A stretch of DNA of 64,000 bases, taken from contig CAJOIF010000016.1 in the NCBI GenBank assembly GCA_905234765.1, positions 1 through 64,000 of the forward strand, given 5' to 3'. A program made the translations under genes and the position numbers. This DNA is from an uncultured Bacteroidales bacterium. Its GTDB lineage: Bacteria > Bacteroidota > Bacteroidia > Bacteroidales > F082. Shown here piece by piece: positions 1-11,411 of this stretch (the first letter of the stretch is position 1; every line of letters starts with the position of its first letter). The notes below the pieces were generated by a model. The model was not told the origin of the DNA. It searched no databases and saw only the letters and a list, made by a program, of their open reading frames with translations.

Positions 1-1
1 C

Positions 2-2384
<2,383 letters not shown>

Positions 2385-2388
<4 letters not shown>

Positions 2389-2825
2389 CGTTTCTTCTTA
2401 AAGAACTCTGTCAGTAATCCCAAACATTCATCATGCATCACGCCGGTTTCTGTCTTTGTTTTTGGATGCAGCATATTGCCAAAGCGCAAAAAACCATTCT
2501 TTGGATCGTCGGCGGCCCAAACGACCTTGCCGATATGGGCGTGACATAAAGCTCCGGCGCACATGGGGCAGGGCTCCAAGGTGACGTAGAGGGTGCATTC
2601 GTCCAAATATTTGGCACCCAGGGCATTGGCGGCGGCAGTGATGGCCAGCATCTCTGCATGGGCGGTCACGTCGTTGAGGGTTTCGGTTTGGTTATGGGCG
2701 CGGGCGATGATTTTGTTGTTGCACACCACCACGGCCCCGATGGGGATTTCGTCGGCTTCAAGGGCTTTTTCGGCCTCTTGGTAGGCCTGTTTCATGTAGT
2801 ATTCGTCGGAAAAAACGGATATCAT
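2385..2825 (-). CDS. tadA: tRNA-specific adenosine deaminase
   Basis: 146 residues. Deaminates adenosine 34 of tRNA to inosine. The cytidine/deoxycytidylate deaminase-like zinc site is intact: HAE (with the proton-shuttling Glu) and PCPMCAGA. The start was placed at the ATG at 2825, which leaves a 4-base gap to the upstream amidase gene; a longer form from 2846 would overlap that gene and adds only MKLIFDV. It appears cotranscribed with the amidase from the promoter at 3641-3648. A guanine deaminase role is possible for this fold, but length and motif spacing fit TadA. Confidence 0.93.
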
Positions 2826-2829
2826 AACA

Positions 2830-3624
2830 TCAAATATTAATTTCAAACTTGTCCCAGTCCGGCCCCAATGGGAATTTCTGCCTGAAGTGTTCCAATTTTT
2901 CGTAATCTAAGGTGCAGTGCATCACAGCTTCCTGATAAGGCTCTGCCTTTGAGATGATTTCGCCGCGTGAGTTGATGACTTGCGACTCGCCGCTGTAGTG
3001 CAAGCCGTTGGCATCCTCACCGACACGGTTCACGCCGATCCAATAAGCTTGGTTTTCGATGGCGCGGGCTTGAAGGAGCGTGTGCCAAACATTCATCCGA
3101 GAATCGGGGAAATTGGCCAGATAGAAAGCCAAATCATATTCGTATTGTCCGTCTTTGTAGTGGTTTCTTGCCCAAACGGGAAAGCGGATGTCGTAGCACA
3201 CCATAGGCTTGATGCGCCAGCCGTTCAGTTCCACAATCAGCTGTTTATCACCGCGTTCCACCAATTTATCTTCCCCACCCATCGTGAAGGTGTGCCGTTT
3301 GAAATAAAGTTCGTAACTACCATCGGGGCGCATCCAGACAAGGCTGTTGTAGTAATGTCCATCTTTTTCCAAAGGACAGGTGGCGCAAATCACGGCGTTT
3401 TTCTTTCTGGCTTGGTTTTGAAGCCATTGCAGTGTAGGCCCGCCTTCTTTTTCGGCAAAGACTTTGGGTTCGACGGGAAAGCCTGTGGTGAAGGTTTCGG
3501 GTAAGAGAATCAAGTCAGTACCAACTCGCACTTGTTCGAGCAATTCGCTGAAATGCTGAAAGTTGGCTTCTTTGTCCTCCCATGCCAAATCGGCTTGGAT
3601 ATAAGCGATGTTCAAGGGGTTCAT
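2830..3624 (-). CDS. Carbon-nitrogen hydrolase, omega-amidase (YafV/Nit2) type
   Basis: 264 residues, full length for the nitrilase superfamily. The catalytic triad is visible: Glu in LLPETFTTGF, Lys in LYFKRHTF and Cys in MVCYDIRFPVW. The order and spacing match the YafV/Nit2 omega-amidase branch, which hydrolyses alpha-keto acid monoamides such as 2-oxoglutaramate in methionine salvage or metabolite repair. The substrate is inferred from the family only. It is the first gene of a two-gene unit with tadA. Confidence 0.88.
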   Translation of the reverse strand: MNPLNIAYIQADLAWEDKEANFQHFSELLEQVRVGTDLILLPETFTTGFPVEPKVFAEKEGGPTLQWLQNQARKKNAVICATCPLEKDGHYYNSLVWMRPDGSYELYFKRHTFTMGGEDKLVERGDKQLIVELNGWRIKPMVCYDIRFPVWARNHYKDGQYEYDLAFYLANFPDSRMNVWHTLLQARAIENQAYWIGVNRVGEDANGLHYSGESQVINSRGEIISKAEPYQEAVMHCTLDYEKLEHFRQKFPLGPDWDKFEINI

Positions 3625-3640
3625 TGCTTGTATTTTTTGG

Positions 3641-3648
3641 CAAAGGTA
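3641..3648 (-). promoter_or_regulatory. -7 box (TACCTTTG) for the amidase-tadA unit
   Basis: Exact match on the minus strand to the Bacteroidota TAnnTTTG consensus, 17 bases before the amidase start. It lies back-to-back with the holB promoter. Confidence 0.6.
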
Positions 3649-3720
3649 TAAAAAAGTTTTTGTCGGGGTTTTGGGGTGCGGAAAAACTGTCCCACAAGGT
3701 TTAGATTACCAAAAAAAATG

Positions 3721-3728
3721 TAATTTTG
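3721..3728 (+). promoter_or_regulatory. -7 box (TAATTTTG) for holB
   Basis: Exact TAnnTTTG match, 25 bases before the holB ATG. Confidence 0.6.
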
Positions 3729-3753
3729 CCCTCTAAAACACATAATCCGGACA

Positions 3754-4887
3754 ATGCAGTTCAAAGATGTCATCGGGCAGGAAGCAGTCAAACGGCGGCT
3801 CATATCCAGCGTGAAGGAAAACCATGTACCTCATGCGCAACTCTTTTTGGGCCCTCCTGGAAGCGGTAAACTACCTCTTGCTTTGGCATACGCACAATAT
3901 ATCCTTTGCCCGAATCGCACAGAAACTGATAGTTGTGGAGTGTGTCCTTCGTGTCAAAAGATACAGAAGTTAGTGCATCCTGACCTTCATTTCGTGGTAC
4001 CGACTGCTAGTACGAAAAAGGTGAAAAGCAATCCCGAGTCGGACTTGTTTATGGAGGAATGGCGCGAGTATGTTTCTCAGAATCAAGGTTATGTTGATAC
4101 GTCTGGTTGGTATACGTTCCTTGACGTGGAGAATAAGCAAGGCTACATGTCGGTGCGCGATGCTGCTTCGCTGTTGCACAAACTGAACATGAAGGCCTAC
4201 GAAGGCGATTATAAAATCGCCATTATCTGGATGGCCGAGAAGATGCGTGTGGATACGGCTAACAAATTGCTGAAGTTGCTTGAAGAACCACCTGAGAAGA
4301 CGGTGTTTATCCTCATCGCCGAAGACCAAGACCAACTTTTGGCCACCATCAAGTCGCGCACTGCGCTGGTTAAGATTCCGAGTATCGGGTTGAGTGCCAT
4401 TCAGTTGGCATTGAAGGAACGGTTGGGCTGTGATGAGCAGCAAGCTCACAATGCGGCTTTGATTTCGGAAGGCAACTGGCTGATGGCGTGTCATTCGGTG
4501 AATGAATCTGAAGACCGTAAGTTTTTCTTCACCACTTTCCAGCAATGGATGCGCTTGTGTTTCCGTGCTGCCTACTCCGAAATCATCGACTTCTCAAGCA
4601 ATATCAAAGGCCTTGGCCGTGAGAAACAGAAAGAATTGCTTGATTATGGTTTGCGAATTATCCGTAACGCCTTGCTTTTCAACAACAATCTTGCGGGAAT
4701 CGTAATGCTGCCCGACGATGAGAAAAAGTTCAATGCCAACTTTGCGCCTTTTGTGAAACCAACCAATCTGGCCCAAATCGCTGAGCTTTTTGAAGAAGCC
4801 ATTCGCCAAATCGAACGTAACGGCAACGCTCAAATCATCTTCACGGATGTGAGTTTCAAGATGGTTGGGCTGCTGAAAATGAAATGA
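3754..4887 (+). CDS. holB: DNA polymerase III subunit delta' (clamp loader)
   Basis: 377 residues. Part of the clamp-loader complex that places the sliding clamp on DNA. The AAA+ region has GPPGSGKLPLALAYAQ at about residue 34, followed by a four-cysteine zinc module (CPNR, then CGVCPSC), then LLKLLEEPPEKTVFILIAED and the sensor/SRC-like KSRTALVKI. The P-loop ends GKL rather than GKS/GKT, as expected for delta', which does not need ATP hydrolysis. It has its own promoter and ends about 70 bases before the polysaccharide operon. Confidence 0.9.
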   Translation: MQFKDVIGQEAVKRRLISSVKENHVPHAQLFLGPPGSGKLPLALAYAQYILCPNRTETDSCGVCPSCQKIQKLVHPDLHFVVPTASTKKVKSNPESDLFMEEWREYVSQNQGYVDTSGWYTFLDVENKQGYMSVRDAASLLHKLNMKAYEGDYKIAIIWMAEKMRVDTANKLLKLLEEPPEKTVFILIAEDQDQLLATIKSRTALVKIPSIGLSAIQLALKERLGCDEQQAHNAALISEGNWLMACHSVNESEDRKFFFTTFQQWMRLCFRAAYSEIIDFSSNIKGLGREKQKELLDYGLRIIRNALLFNNNLAGIVMLPDDEKKFNANFAPFVKPTNLAQIAELFEEAIRQIERNGNAQIIFTDVSFKMVGLLKMK

Positions 4888-4960
4888 TTAGTAAGAATGA
4901 AAAGAAATTTCTAGTGTATATGTTTTTTTCGTAATATTGCAGATTGAAAATTATTAGCCT

Positions 4961-6880
4961 ATGTATAAACTGCTTACACGCTTTTGCAACTTCATATTTG
5001 GCAAGCACAAAAGCAACACATTGCCTCGTGTTTGGATTCTTGCGGCAGACATGGTGATTGTTGTCTTCGCTTATGTAGTGGCGCTTTTCATGTTGTATTT
5101 CAAGGATTTAAGAGAATCCTTTTTTGATTTGAATCAAAGCCGCCTTTGGTTAGTGCCCTGTGCCTATCTTATTGCTTTCCTTATCACCAGAACTTACGAC
5201 GGAATGTTGCGCTACTCTGGTTTCAATGACATTAGGAAGCTTTTCTCGGCCTGCACTTTTACGATGGCGTTCCTTGTCATCAGCAAATTGGTTATCAGCA
5301 ATATCTCTCCCAGCCTGTCCACTAACATCTATCCGCGTTATGTGACCATTGTTTACCATTATCTTATCACCATGGCTTTGATGGTTATTATGCGCTTCAC
5401 AATCAGGCGTTTGTATAACGAAGTGTACAAAAACACGGCTGACAAAATGAATACGCTCATTTATGGTGCGGGCGATGGCGGCACCATGCTGTTGCGTACC
5501 TTAAGTCAAGATACCAATTCCAAATTCAAAGTTCGGGCTTTCGTTGACGATGACCCAAAACGCGCCAAATCACAAATCAACACCATCAAAGTGTATCCAC
5601 CCAAAATAGCCTTAACTCCTGAGTTCATTGAGAGATATGACATTGACGTGATGATTGTTGCCATCCCCAGTCTTACTGAGGAACGCAATAAGGCAATCAT
5701 TGAACAGGGTTTGGCACTCAACCTTATCGTTAAGTCTATTCCTTCCTTTGACAAATGGGTCGACGGCAAAATTTCGGTCAATCAGATTCAAGACATCAAA
5801 ATCGAAGATTTATTGGGACGCAAACCAATCATTTTGGGTAAACAAAACGTGATTCGCGAAATCAACAACAAAGTTGTGCTTGTGACGGGTGCCGCAGGTT
5901 CTATCGGTAGCGAAATATGCCGCCAAGTGATGCATTACAACCCTGCCAAACTCATCATGCTCGACCAGGCCGAGTCGCCGATGTACGATTTTCAGTTTGA
6001 GATGAACAACACGTCTGATTTCAAGGAAATGCGCGACAAGATGGCTTTTGTCATCACCAATGTGAAAGACCCTGTTCGCATGAGGGAGGTGTTCGAGACA
6101 TATCATCCGCAGGTGATTTTCCATGCGGCTGCTTACAAACATGTGCCGTTTATGGAGGAGAATGCCTACGAAGCCGTGTTTGTCAATGTGTTCGGCACTA
6201 AACTTGTGGCCGATTTGGCCGTGGAATACGGCGTAGAGAAGTTTGTTATGATTTCGACCGATAAGGCGGTCAACCCAACCAACGTGATGGGTGCCACCAA
6301 ACGTATCGCTGAAATATACACCCAAAGCCGCACCGGCAAGACCAAGTTCATCACCACACGTTTCGGTAATGTGTTGGGAAGCAATGGTTCCGTTGTTCCG
6401 TTGTTCCGCAAGCAGATTGAACAAGGCGGCCCCATTACCGTCACCGACCGTCGTATTACCCGTTTCTTCATGACCATTCCCGAAGCCTGTAGCCTTGTTC
6501 TTGAAGCAGGTTCCATTGGTGATGGTGGCGATATCTTCGTCTTCGACATGGGCGAGAAAGTGAAGATTTGGGACTTGGCCGAAAAGATGCGCAAACTGTC
6601 TCACCGTCCCGATATCGAAATTATAGAAACGGGTCTGCGTCCTGGCGAGAAACTCTATGAAGAAGTGCTGGCCAACGAAGAGAACACCATCAAGACCGAT
6701 AATGAGAAGATTATGCACGCCGTGGTACGCAAATATGAAGCTGCCGATGTGGATAACATGCTGGAAAAACTGCATGAAGAACTTGAAACTTGCGATCCGA
6801 TGAAGATCGTGGCTCAGATGAAGGTCATCGTTCCCGAGTTCAAGAGCAATAATAGCGTGTTTTCGAAATTAGACAAGTGA
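4961..6880 (+). CDS. Membrane-bound nucleotide-sugar dehydratase/epimerase (CapD/WbpM type)
   Basis: 639 residues. Four hydrophobic segments fill residues 20-150, then a Rossmann-like FlaA1/WbpM leader (LIYGAGDGGTMLL), then the catalytic short-chain dehydrogenase domain beginning VVLVTGAAGSIGSEICRQ. The active region contains MISTDKAVNPTNVMGATKR, where Met replaces the usual Tyr of the YxxxK motif, as in the UDP-GlcNAc 4,6-dehydratase branch. It should make a UDP-linked deoxy-sugar precursor at the inner membrane. It is the first gene of a tight five-gene glycan operon. A near-match -7 box (TAATATTG, 4932-4939) precedes it. Confidence 0.92.
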   Translation: MYKLLTRFCNFIFGKHKSNTLPRVWILAADMVIVVFAYVVALFMLYFKDLRESFFDLNQSRLWLVPCAYLIAFLITRTYDGMLRYSGFNDIRKLFSACTFTMAFLVISKLVISNISPSLSTNIYPRYVTIVYHYLITMALMVIMRFTIRRLYNEVYKNTADKMNTLIYGAGDGGTMLLRTLSQDTNSKFKVRAFVDDDPKRAKSQINTIKVYPPKIALTPEFIERYDIDVMIVAIPSLTEERNKAIIEQGLALNLIVKSIPSFDKWVDGKISVNQIQDIKIEDLLGRKPIILGKQNVIREINNKVVLVTGAAGSIGSEICRQVMHYNPAKLIMLDQAESPMYDFQFEMNNTSDFKEMRDKMAFVITNVKDPVRMREVFETYHPQVIFHAAAYKHVPFMEENAYEAVFVNVFGTKLVADLAVEYGVEKFVMISTDKAVNPTNVMGATKRIAEIYTQSRTGKTKFITTRFGNVLGSNGSVVPLFRKQIEQGGPITVTDRRITRFFMTIPEACSLVLEAGSIGDGGDIFVFDMGEKVKIWDLAEKMRKLSHRPDIEIIETGLRPGEKLYEEVLANEENTIKTDNEKIMHAVVRKYEAADVDNMLEKLHEELETCDPMKIVAQMKVIVPEFKSNNSVFSKLDK

Positions 6881-7933
6881 ATGGACAACTACTGCATCAT
6901 CATGGCGGGTGGCATAGGAAGCCGTTTTTGGCCTCTCAGCAAAGACAATTATCCCAAGCAATTCCTTGATATCCTTGGTACAGGCAAGAGCTTTATCCGC
7001 AGTACATACGAACGCTTCTGCCCCGTCATCCCCGACGAGAACTTCCTCGTGGTGACCAACAAAGCCTACAAACAACTTGTTTTGGAACACCTGCCCATGT
7101 TGCGCCCCGACCAAGTGCTCTGTGAGCCAGCCCGTCGCAACACGGCACCTTGCATTGCTTATGCAGCTTACCACATTCAAAGTCGTTGCAAAGATGCCAA
7201 TATCGTAGTTACACCGGCCGACCATTTGGTGACCAACGAAACAGAGTTCCAAAGGATCATACGTTTGGGATTCGATTTCCTTGCAAAAACTCCACAATCG
7301 CTCATGACCATAGGCATTAAGCCGAATCGTCCAGAGACAGGTTATGGCTACATACAAGTACCCAAGCAAGACTTATTGCCCAAAGTGGTGAAAGTTGAGA
7401 TGTTCAAGGAGAAGCCTGATTATGACACGGCAGTGAAATTTGTCGCCGAAGGCAACTATTTCTGGAATAGCGGCATTTTTCTCTGGACTTTGGACGGCAT
7501 CATGCAAGCCTTCAAGCAATTCCTGCCCGAAATGGTGGAAGTGTTCGACAAAGGTATCTACAATTTCGGTACGCCTGAGGAACAGGACTTCATCAACGAC
7601 CATTTCGTGGATTGTCCCAACATCAGCATTGACTACGGCGTGATGGAAAAATCGCCCAACACTTATACCATCCCTGCCGACTTCGGCTGGAGCGACATAG
7701 GCACATGGGGCTCTTTGTTCACTCACGCCAAGAAAGACGAAAGCGGTAACGCCCTGCGCGGCAAGGTAGTCTCTGTGAACAACAAGAATACCATTGTTAA
7801 TATAGAGGAAGGTACCGAGGCTGTAGTAGAAGGCTTGGAAGACTATCTCGTAGCCTACCGCGACCATTCGCTTTTGGTTTGTAAGCTCCAAGATGAGCAG
7901 CAAATCAAAGTTTGGATTGAAGGATTGAAATAA
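6881..7933 (+). CDS. manC: Mannose-1-phosphate guanylyltransferase
   Basis: 350 residues. Makes GDP-mannose from GTP and mannose-1-phosphate. The N-terminus MAGGIGSRFWPLSKDNYPKQF is the nucleotidyltransferase signature, and EPARRNTAPCIA, FKEKPD and WNSGIF follow in family order. It lacks the C-terminal phosphomannose isomerase domain of the bifunctional ManC enzymes. The ATG follows the stop of the upstream gene directly (TGA then ATG, no gap), implying translational coupling. Confidence 0.93.
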   Translation: MDNYCIIMAGGIGSRFWPLSKDNYPKQFLDILGTGKSFIRSTYERFCPVIPDENFLVVTNKAYKQLVLEHLPMLRPDQVLCEPARRNTAPCIAYAAYHIQSRCKDANIVVTPADHLVTNETEFQRIIRLGFDFLAKTPQSLMTIGIKPNRPETGYGYIQVPKQDLLPKVVKVEMFKEKPDYDTAVKFVAEGNYFWNSGIFLWTLDGIMQAFKQFLPEMVEVFDKGIYNFGTPEEQDFINDHFVDCPNISIDYGVMEKSPNTYTIPADFGWSDIGTWGSLFTHAKKDESGNALRGKVVSVNNKNTIVNIEEGTEAVVEGLEDYLVAYRDHSLLVCKLQDEQQIKVWIEGLK

Positions 7934-7944
7934 ACTCTTATCTC

Positions 7945-8700
7945 GTGGAGAATCAGCCACTTGTATCGGTCATCATGCCGTGTTACAACATGGAAAAGTT
8001 CATTTCTGATACTATCATGTCGGTGCGGCGGCAGAAGTATCCTAATTGGGAATTGCTGATTGTTGACGATGCTTCGACTGATGGAACGGTTGGTATTGTC
8101 AAAGAGCACTGCGCCCAGGAGAATAGAATCCAATTGGTCGTCAAATCCAAACATTCTGGTATTGCTGACACGCGAAACCAATGTATCAAAATGGCCAAGG
8201 GTCGATATTTGGCTTTCCTTGATGCCGACGATATTTGGCATCCTGAAAAAATCGAGCTTCAGTTAAAATTCATGACCGATAGAAACATCGGTTTCAGCTA
8301 CTCTTCCTACGAATGTGTTGACGAGAATGGCCAGCCGACAGGGAAAACCATCAAGACAGCCGGCAATTTGGACTATAACGCTTATCTTCGCAATACCATC
8401 ATAGGCTGTTCTACCGTCATGCTTGACACCGAAAAAGTAGGAAACGTAGTTGTGCCCAACTTTCGCACCAGCGAAGACGCAGCCACGTGGCTCAATATCC
8501 TCAAAAAAGGTTTTGTTGCATACGCCATCGAACAACCTCTAACGTCCTACTGCATCAGGAGCAGATCGGCCAGCTCCAATAAATTGAAAGCTTCGGTTGA
8601 CCTCTGGAAAGTGTATCGCCAAAACGAGCAACTCCCTTTTTTCAAAGCCATCATTTGCTTTGTGTGCTATGCCTTTAACGCCCTTAAAAAACGCCTTTAA
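7945..8700 (+). CDS. Glycosyltransferase family 2
   Basis: 251 residues. GT-A fold transferase: VSVIMPCYNMEKFI at the N-terminus, LLIVDDASTDGT with the nucleotide-binding Asp pair, and AFLDADDIWHPEK with the DxD-like motif. It should add one sugar to the growing lipid-linked repeat unit on the cytoplasmic face. The start is a GTG at 7945, 11 bases after manC. Its stop overlaps the next start by one base (TAATG). Confidence 0.9.
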   Translation: MENQPLVSVIMPCYNMEKFISDTIMSVRRQKYPNWELLIVDDASTDGTVGIVKEHCAQENRIQLVVKSKHSGIADTRNQCIKMAKGRYLAFLDADDIWHPEKIELQLKFMTDRNIGFSYSSYECVDENGQPTGKTIKTAGNLDYNAYLRNTIIGCSTVMLDTEKVGNVVVPNFRTSEDAATWLNILKKGFVAYAIEQPLTSYCIRSRSASSNKLKASVDLWKVYRQNEQLPFFKAIICFVCYAFNALKKRL

Positions 8701-9506
8701 TGAACGGTTACTATCTTTATCGTAAGGCTTGGCGCTTTGAAGGTGCTCCCCACAAGGAGCCAAAGCTTAACAAAGCAGAATGGCAAGCTTTGTTGAAACA
8801 AGGAGGCTTGTTGGTTAGAAACACATATAATTTTGATTGTCAAGAAAATACAGATTTTTGGAATCTTATTAAAGACCAGTTTGGAGGTTTGGAGGAATTG
8901 TCTGGCAACACGAGGAAAAAAGTAAGACGTTCATTGGAGCATTTTGAATTCAAACACATTGATGTAGATTTATTGAGAGAATTAGGCTATCCGATTTTGA
9001 AAGCTACTTACGAAGACTATGCTGTGAATGATAGGATCATGAACGCCCGGACTTTTGAAGAATATCTTCAGATGTGCGAACAATACAACTACGACTATTG
9101 GGGTGTTTTCGATTATGATAATGAAGCTTTGATAGGTTTTTGCGTGAATCGCATTTGGGAAGATTCGTGCGAGTATGGCTTGGTGGGGGTTTTGCCGGAA
9201 TACAAACGGAAGAGCACCACCTATCCCTATTACGGATTGTTCTTTTCCATGAATCGGTATTATCTGCAAGAAAGGGCTTTCCGCTATGTCACAGATGGTT
9301 CTCGAAGTGTTACGGAACATTCTCATATTCAGCAATTCTTGGAAGAAAAATTCCATTTCCGCAAATCTTATTGCCATCTCACAATTCATTACCGCTGGTG
9401 GATGAAGTTGGCCGTCACATTGTTGTATCCGTTCAGAAAAATCATAACTTTGCCGCGTGTTAAGGCAATACTCAATATGGAGGCCATGCAGCGTGGAGAA
9501 AAATAG
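8700..9506 (+). CDS. FemAB/GNAT-like acyltransferase-type protein in glycan operon
   Basis: 268 residues. I recognise only a general resemblance to the FemAB/GNAT fold. Residues 60-90 read LSGNTRKKVRRSLEHFEFKHI, like the Lys/Arg-rich helix before the acceptor region of FemAB-like proteins, and GVFDYDNEALIGFCVNR followed by EYGLVGVLPEYKRKST resembles the beta4-beta5/acyl-CoA part of a GNAT domain. The C-terminal WWMKLAVTLLYPFRKI may be membrane-associated. Coupled by a 1-base overlap to the GT2 gene, it probably acylates or aminoacylates a sugar of the repeat unit. The coding sequence is more AT-rich than its neighbours. Confidence 0.6.
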   Translation: MNGYYLYRKAWRFEGAPHKEPKLNKAEWQALLKQGGLLVRNTYNFDCQENTDFWNLIKDQFGGLEELSGNTRKKVRRSLEHFEFKHIDVDLLRELGYPILKATYEDYAVNDRIMNARTFEEYLQMCEQYNYDYWGVFDYDNEALIGFCVNRIWEDSCEYGLVGVLPEYKRKSTTYPYYGLFFSMNRYYLQERAFRYVTDGSRSVTEHSHIQQFLEEKFHFRKSYCHLTIHYRWWMKLAVTLLYPFRKIITLPRVKAILNMEAMQRGEK

Positions 9507-10095
9507 ACACAAGATAGGGTTCTTTTTCAAATGGTGCTTCGACCGAGTCGTGGCACTCATAGGACTTATTGTGCTTTTTATCCCCTTGTTTGTTATTGCC
9601 ATTCTCATCAAAATCGACTCGAAAGGCTCCGTGTTCTTCATGCAAAAACGCATTGGAAAGAATGGCAAACCTTTCAAAATCTGCAAGTTTCGCACAATGT
9701 ATGGCCAAGGTGAAGGCGATACGATCACCACAGCCAACGACCCTCGTATTACCCGCATGGGTCATTGGTTACGTCACAGCAAGGTGGATTGTCTTACAGA
9801 ACTTGTCAATGTCTTCATCGGACAGATGAGCTTCGTTGGGCCTCGCCCAGATGTCCCTGGCTATGCCGACCAGCTGCAAGGCGTCGACCGTCGTATCTTG
9901 CAACTCCGTCCTGGCATTACGGGCCCAGCCAGCATCAAGTACCGCAACGAGGAAGAACTCCTCGCCCAGCAACCTGACCCGAAAACATTCAATGACTCAG
10001 TCATTTGGCCCGACAAGGTAAAAATCAACCTAGAGTATTTGGACAACTGGTCGTTTTGGGGCGACATCAGGCTGATTTTCAAGACCGTATTTTAG
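9493..10095 (+). CDS. Undecaprenyl-phosphate sugar phosphotransferase (initiating bacterial sugar transferase)
   Basis: 200 residues from the GTG at 9493, chosen because GGAGG (9479-9483) lies 9 bases upstream; a GTG at 9457 would add 12 residues and overlap the upstream gene further. One N-terminal hydrophobic segment (VVALIGLIVLFIPLFVIAIL) is followed by the PglC/WcaJ core: KRIGKNGKPFKICKFRTM, ITRMGHWLRHSKVD, ELVNVFIGQMSFVGPRPD and LRPGITGPASI. It transfers a sugar phosphate to undecaprenyl phosphate, the first membrane step of glycan assembly. It is the last gene of the operon. Confidence 0.9.
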   Translation: MEKNRHKIGFFFKWCFDRVVALIGLIVLFIPLFVIAILIKIDSKGSVFFMQKRIGKNGKPFKICKFRTMYGQGEGDTITTANDPRITRMGHWLRHSKVDCLTELVNVFIGQMSFVGPRPDVPGYADQLQGVDRRILQLRPGITGPASIKYRNEEELLAQQPDPKTFNDSVIWPDKVKINLEYLDNWSFWGDIRLIFKTVF

Positions 10096-10100
10096 CGCAT

Positions 10101-10138
10101 AAAAAAACCCCATAGAATCGGAGAGAATCTATGAGGCC
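10101..10138 (-). terminator. Rho-independent terminator of the tRNA-Asn transcript
   Basis: On the minus strand a 9-bp stem (CCTCATAGA with TCTATGGGG, one G-U) is followed by seven T (plus-strand A-run 10101-10107). It lies about 30 bases past the tRNA 3' end. Confidence 0.75.
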
Positions 10139-10168
10139 AAAAAATTAATAACATGAAACATAAAAATG

Positions 10169-10242
10169 CGCCCCCTTCAGGACTTGAACCTGAGACCCCC
10201 TGATTAACAGTCAGATGCTCTAACCAACTGAGCTAAGGAGGC
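10169..10242 (-). tRNA. tRNA-Asn (GTT anticodon)
   Basis: The 74-base minus-strand sequence folds as a cloverleaf: acceptor GCCTCCT with AGGGGGC (one G-U) and discriminator G, D-arm AGCTCAGTTGGTTAGAGC, anticodon loop CTGTTAATC with GTT, and T-arm GGTTCAAGTCC. CCA is not encoded. It has its own -7 box and terminator, so it is a single-gene unit. Confidence 0.95.
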
Positions 10243-10262
10243 TGCACAATGTCACAGAACTG

Positions 10263-10270
10263 CAAAAATA
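10263..10270 (-). promoter_or_regulatory. -7 box (TATTTTTG) for tRNA-Asn
   Basis: Exact TAnnTTTG on the minus strand, 20 bases before the tRNA 5' end. Confidence 0.6.
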
Positions 10271-10368
10271 CGGCTTTTTTCCATACCGTCAACCCTTTTT
10301 GGAGAAAAAAATTCAAAGAAGATGCAACTTATTGATTTTGAATACAAAAAATAATCATTTCTTGGCTC

Positions 10369-11400
10369 TTATGCCAACTCAAACTGTTCCAAAAACTTCA
10401 AATCATTCTCAAAGAAAAGACGTAGGTCATTGATGCCATACTTCAGCATGGCGATACGTTCCACGCCCATACCGAAAGCAAAGCCCGTATATTTCTCTGG
10501 GTCGATACCGCTGGAAATGAGAATATTGGGGTCGCACATACCACAGCCCAAAATCTCCACCCATCCAGTATGCTTGCAGATGTTGCAGCCCTTACCACCG
10601 CAGATGTTGCAGGAGATGTCCATTTCCGCTGAGGTTTCGGTGAACGGGAAGTAGGAGGGACGGAAACGTACCTTAGTGCCTTCACCGAAAAACTCTTGTA
10701 CGAAATGATAGAGCGTCTGCTTCAGGTCGGCAAACGACACGTTTTCATCGATATACAGGCCTTCAATTTGGTGGAAGATGCAGTGAGCACGGGCTGAGAT
10801 GGCCTCATTGCGGAACACACGACCAGGGGCAATAATGCGGATGGGTGGCTGGTGGGTTTCCATCACGCGGACCTGTACACTCGAAGTATGTGTACGCAGT
10901 AGCACATCCGATGCCTTGTTGACATTGGGTTCCTTATTAATAAAGAAGGTATCCTGCATGTCGCGCGCGGGATGGTCGAGCGGGAAGTTCAAAGCCGAGA
11001 ACACGTGATAGTCGTCCTCAATCTCTGGACCTTCTGCGATGGTGAAGCCGAGGTGCGAGAAAATCTCATTGATGTCACGACGCACGATGGACAAGGGATG
11101 ACGCGCCCCTTTCATGTCGGCGGCAGGCATGCTCATGTCGAAGCCGGCATCATTGCTGTGCTGGTTCTCGAATTTTTGCAGCTGTTCCTCAACCTTGTCC
11201 TGCACAACATTCTTCAGCTCGTTGAGTTTCATGCCCATTTCCTTGCGCAGCTCAGGCGCTACGGTCTTAAAATCGGCAAACAGGGCGGGAATAACCCCTT
11301 TCTTGCTTAAATAAGTGATGCGGAAGTTTTCCAAAGCCTCTTTGCTGTCGGCTTGGAAATCACGCACTTGGGAGAGTATTTCTTCTATTCTTTCTTTCAT
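10369..11400 (-). CDS. pheS: Phenylalanyl-tRNA synthetase alpha subunit
   Basis: 343 residues. Catalytic subunit of the (alpha-beta)2 enzyme that charges tRNA-Phe. The N-terminal coiled region is followed by the class II core: HPLSIVRRDINEIFSHLGF, VLLRTHTSSVQVRVM, GRVFRNEAISARAH (motif 2) and GFAFGMGVERIAMLKYGI (motif 3). A Cys-rich insert, CNICGGKGCNICKHTGWVE, is the usual PheS segment. The gene lies 11 bases behind the cyclophilin gene, so it is probably the end of that operon. pheT is not in the window. Confidence 0.95.
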   Translation of the reverse strand: MKERIEEILSQVRDFQADSKEALENFRITYLSKKGVIPALFADFKTVAPELRKEMGMKLNELKNVVQDKVEEQLQKFENQHSNDAGFDMSMPAADMKGARHPLSIVRRDINEIFSHLGFTIAEGPEIEDDYHVFSALNFPLDHPARDMQDTFFINKEPNVNKASDVLLRTHTSSVQVRVMETHQPPIRIIAPGRVFRNEAISARAHCIFHQIEGLYIDENVSFADLKQTLYHFVQEFFGEGTKVRFRPSYFPFTETSAEMDISCNICGGKGCNICKHTGWVEILGCGMCDPNILISSGIDPEKYTGFAFGMGVERIAMLKYGINDLRLFFENDLKFLEQFELA

Positions 11401-11411
11401 GGAAGTAAAGA

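Noticed and set aside
5810..6775. Long minus-strand reading frame opposite the CapD-like gene
   Set aside because: Antisense shadow of a strongly recognisable gene; His-rich composition comes from the complement of its codons.
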